From the NCBI GenBank assembly GCA_010094045.1, contig ML986870.1, positions 1-21,303 of the forward strand: 21,303 nucleotides of DNA. Direction: 5' to 3'. Both the position numbers and the translations under genes were made by a program. Within the stretch, counting starts at the first letter, position 1; each line of letters begins with the position of its first letter. This DNA is from Lojkania enalia. Its lineage: Eukaryota; Ascomycota; Dothideomycetes; Pleosporales. This document shows positions 18,426 to 21,303 of this stretch, piece by piece. The notes beneath the pieces were generated by a model, which saw nothing but the letters and a program-made list of their open reading frames with translations, did not search any database and was not told the DNA's origin.

Positions 18426-20339
18426 AGTTATACTTTTTAGCTTTATAGATACTCTAAGTACCTTTTAATAGTATATTAATTGTATAATCTAGAAGTATTT
18501 AAATAACTTTATGTTAGTATACTTAGATAATATTCTTATATATATAGACGGCTCTCTATAAAACTATTAGTACTATATTAAAGTAATTCTTTAAAAGCTA
18601 ATAGATGCTAGCTTCTAACTTAATATTAATAAGTGCGAATTTAAAGTCTATATAATAAAATATTTTAGCTTTATTATTAATACGGAAAAAGATATCTAAA
18701 TAAACTTATAGAAAGTTAAGATAATTTAGAACTAAGAAGCGCCTATATTAGTTCGCGGTATATAGAGCTTTTTAGACTTTATAAACTTCTACTACTAGTT
18801 TATTAAAGAATTTTCTAAAGTAGTTACTCTACTAACAGCTCTTACTTAAAGGAAATAAAAGAAGAAATAGTTTTAACTTAATAATTAGGTACTTGCTACC
18901 TTTAATTACTTAAAGCGATGCTTTATATAAGTACTAGTATTAGCCTAGTATAACCCTAAAAGAGAAACAATTCTAGAGTATAATATTTTTAGCTAGTATA
19001 CTAGAGGCACATTTCTATAATATAATAATAAAAGAGTTTTACAACCTATTATTTTTATATTAAAGTAAATACTTCTTATAAAGTATACCTATCTAATCTA
19101 TAATAAAGAATTACTAGTAGTTATATAATACTTTAAGAAATAGGAGAAGTTCTTAAAACTACTTATATACTTTATAGTTCGTATAGATTACTATAACCTA
19201 AAATACTTTACTAAAGTATAGAAGCTCTCTAAGTATTAGGTAAGGTAGATAGTATTTCTTATCCAGTTTAACTTCTAGTTTAAATATAAGCTGGGTAAGC
19301 TTAATATTCTAACTAATACTTTCTTATATCGCGATTAGGATCTCTTAAAAGAAGTTAATAATAAGCAGATCTAGAGAAGGATTAGCTAACTTTTCAGACC
19401 ATCTAATTTTAAGAATAGAGTTTATATAACCTCTATATAAACTAGAAACTAGCGTACTAAAGATACTCCTAATAATTAAATAGAGGTAGTTGCCCTAGAA
19501 GACTCTATATTAGGGGAGGAATTTATAGACGAGGGGGAGTTTATAACTAAAATATCGTATAAAGAGTAGTAAATACTAATAGAAACCTTATAGTAAGATA
19601 CTTAAGAAAAAGATAAGACGTATACTATACTTCTCTATACTATTAAAGTAGGGGAGAGAATGCTTCTAGAAACCCTCTATTACCTTAGGATTAGCCTATC
19701 TAACCTCTTAGTCTTAGGAGATAGATTAATATAGAGAGAATACGCTTAGGTTTCTAAGAGCAAGTTACTTTATATAAAGTTAATCTAAGAGACTTATAAC
19801 TCTTACTTAGCTAGCTACTCTAGTAAGAATATTACAATCGGGTTAATATTATGGTACTACTTTTAGCCTAAAATAGCGGCGGATATTAAATACTTTATAT
19901 AAAATTACTACTCTTATAGTAGGAATATAGTTTAGTATTCTAGAAAAAAAGATCTATTATATCCTCTTCTAGTCCCTAACAGGGTATAGTTAGAAATTTT
20001 AATAGACTATGTTATTAACTTACTAAGAACTATATATAGTAATAAATATATCCTTATTATTACGGACCGTTTAAGTAAAAGAGTACTTTTTATTACCGTT
20101 CTAGATCTTAAAAGCTAAATATTAGCTAATAAGTTTATCGAGTATTTTATAGTATATTACAGGCTCCTATAAGTAATAGTTTTTAATAGAGGAGAGTAGT
20201 TTATATAAGGTGTATAGGTATACGTCTACTAAATTCTTAAGATTAAGTAAAGGCTATTAATAGTATACTATCTAGAGACTAATAAAAGTATAGAGCGTAT
20301 AAACCAGCTACTTAAAAAACTTCTCTACTACTATTATAA

Positions 20340-20349
20340 CTACTACTAG
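20340..20349. other. Site of a 28-bp deletion between short direct repeats
   Basis: Copy 1 has CTACTACTAG twice (6815-6824 and 6843-6852), 28 bases apart. Copy 2 has it once here and lacks the 28 bases. This is a typical slippage or annealing deletion and shifts the integrase frame. Confidence 0.85.
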
Positions 20350-21081
20350 CTTAAATTACTATTAGTACTAAGGACGCTTCCTTTATAAGAGTTAACCTAT
20401 TATTTCTTATTTATAGCTATTACCTAAACTTAGAAGAGTTTATATAATTAAAAGAGAAGTTGCTAATAGAGTAGTTTAGAAACTTTATTTACGTAGTAAA
20501 ATAGATTATTAGTAAATTAAAAGACTATGTTAAATTCGCGTAAGTAATAATAGCCTATATATAATAGTAGTAGTAAAAAATTTATAATTATATAAGAGAT
20601 CTTATACTATAATACTAATTAGGGGATAAAGTTTAGCTTAATATATATAATATTAAGATAGACTCTATAAGAAAAAAGAAGCTTTATAAGCTCTATTAAC
20701 AATATATAATTATTAAGACTGTTAGACGAAATATATACTAACTAGATACTCTATTAGAAATTTATAATATCTTCTATATAACGCTACTTCACCCTATTAT
20801 TTAAGACCCGTTACTAAGTTAAATATAGGACGACTATCAACTAGTACTAATTAGCGTTAGAAACGAAGATAAATAAGAGTTTAAGAAAATCTAAGACGTA
20901 CGAGTAATTAGTAAGAGGGGAGGTAGCCTAAAATAGTAGTTCCTTTATAAGTAGACTAGTTATATTATACTCTTATAAAACGACTAGAGCAACTGTAAAG
21001 ATATAATCGCTCTAGAAGAATTCGAACGGGATATAGGGCAGAATTTTACTAAAGAACTACTTATCCGTATAACTTAGTACT

Positions 21082-21108
21082 AGAGAAAGAGGAGAAGGAG
21101 GAGGGGAA
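21082..21108 (+). promoter_or_regulatory. Polypurine tract of gypsy D copy 2
   Basis: Purine-only run just before the right LTR, counterpart of 7585-7610 with a few A/G changes. Confidence 0.75.
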
Positions 21109-21111
21109 TAT

Positions 21112-21303
21112 TATAAAGGTTCTTACCTGTAGCTCGGTCCTATTCCTACGATGCTATAATAGTAGTTACTCTTATACGACCCTATACCTGCCTAGACTAA
21201 AGTAAGCAAATAATATATATCTTACTACTATATACCTTCTCTTCTCTTTCTCTAGCTTTAATAATAATAGATTCTTATTATATCTAATCCTATTATATTC
21301 TTA
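21112..21303 (+). repeat. Gypsy D copy 2, 3' LTR (first 192 of 202 bp)
   Basis: Starts TATAAAGGTTC and follows the other LTRs to the window edge; the last 10 bases (GACCTTCTTA in the other copies) are outside. Confidence 0.92.

Larger units (their letters stand above)
15355..21116 (+). pseudogene. Degraded pol of gypsy D copy 2, split by pogo A
   Basis: Protease lies at about 15420-15750. The pogo A insertion (15909-17784) falls in the linker before RT. RT resumes at 17785; its active site reads YLDN at 18520-18531. RNase H is at about 18890-19330 and the integrase zinc-binding part at about 19810-19930. The integrase second Asp is again Asn (near 20185) and its Glu is kept (near 20293). Extra damage compared with copy 1: the 106-bp insertion in RT at 18320-18425 and a 28-bp frameshifting deletion in integrase at 20340-20349. 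The chromodomain-like tail lies at about 20880-21060, and the TAA in the LTR start is at 21114-21116. Confidence 0.85.
13858..21303 (+). mobile_element. Gypsy D copy 2: chromovirus with nested insertions, cut 10 bp before its end
   Basis: It aligns with copy 1 without gaps from its LTR to 15908 (constant offset 11545). Then come a 1872-bp pogo A plus duplicated TA, a 106-bp insertion at 18320-18425, and a 28-bp deletion at about 20340-20349; these three events explain the whole length difference. The right LTR runs to the window end and lacks only the last 10 bases. RIP damage is generally heavier than in copy 1, though each copy keeps some bases the other lost. It sits in pogo B copy 2. The left target pentamer would be TTAAA (13853-13857); the right one is outside the window. 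Confidence 0.92.

Noticed and set aside
1..21303. Extreme AT richness could suggest mitochondrial or protist nuclear DNA
   Set aside because: The bias is towards TpA and not simply A+T, copies differ by C/T and G/A transitions, and the elements are fungal-type Ty3/gypsy and Fot1/pogo. RIP in a filamentous ascomycete explains this better.
1..21303. Short ATG-initiated ORFs as small host genes or effectors
   Set aside because: Every stretch examined falls inside a recognisable repeat element or its leader; the short ORFs lie in frames that do not match the element's coding and have no independent support.

Overview
The window is a RIP-degraded, gene-free block of nested transposable elements. 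It most likely comes from the genome of a filamentous ascomycete (Pezizomycotina). The evidence for RIP (repeat-induced point mutation) is direct. TpA is extremely abundant and CpA/TpG scarce. Whenever two copies of the same repeat can be aligned by eye, they differ almost only by C/T and G/A transitions. Stops in the degraded reading frames are mostly TAG/TAA at places where the family has Gln or Trp. I see no host gene, tRNA, rRNA or intact ORF. The species cannot be told from the sequence.

Five repeat families account for nearly everything. (1) Gypsy C: minus-strand Ty3/gypsy with 260-bp LTRs (1-1700), plus a solo LTR at 730-989 and a separate LTR at 11465-11743. (2) Pogo A: 1872-bp Fot1/pogo-like DNA transposon with 70-bp terminal inverted repeats (TIRs); complete copies at 9579-11450 and 15911-17782, and a 75-bp stub at 1701-1775. 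(3) Pogo B: a related but distinct pogo family at 1778-2312 plus 7822-7857, and at 12325-13857. (4) Gypsy D: a Ty3/gypsy chromovirus with 202-bp LTRs; complete copy at 2313-7816, and a second copy from 13858 past the window end (only the last 10 bp of its 3' LTR are missing). (5) Gypsy B: the most eroded element, at 7860-9576 and 11744-12322.

The nesting can be read from junctions and target-site duplications (TSDs). On the left, pogo B holds a pogo A stub that is cut by gypsy C, and gypsy C holds a solo LTR of its own family. The first gypsy D copy sits in the 5' end of the same pogo B (TSD AAAGT). In the middle, gypsy B is split by pogo A and by a gypsy C LTR. On the right, a second pogo B lies in gypsy B and is interrupted by the second gypsy D. 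That gypsy D copy carries a complete pogo A (TSD TA) and an unclassified 99-bp insertion. The amount of RIP damage broadly follows this order: gypsy B and pogo B worst, pogo A at 15911 and the 99-bp insertion least.

Observations I consider most worth following: a TA target site that is CA in the sister copy, so RIP may create landing sites for TA-specific transposons; a paired AAGCGAG motif with identical 17-bp spacing in the TIRs of two different pogo families; an in-phase AAATTTA heptamer at the gag/pol -1 frame change of gypsy D; and the 99-bp low-RIP insertion. I did not find evidence for a new cellular or defence system.
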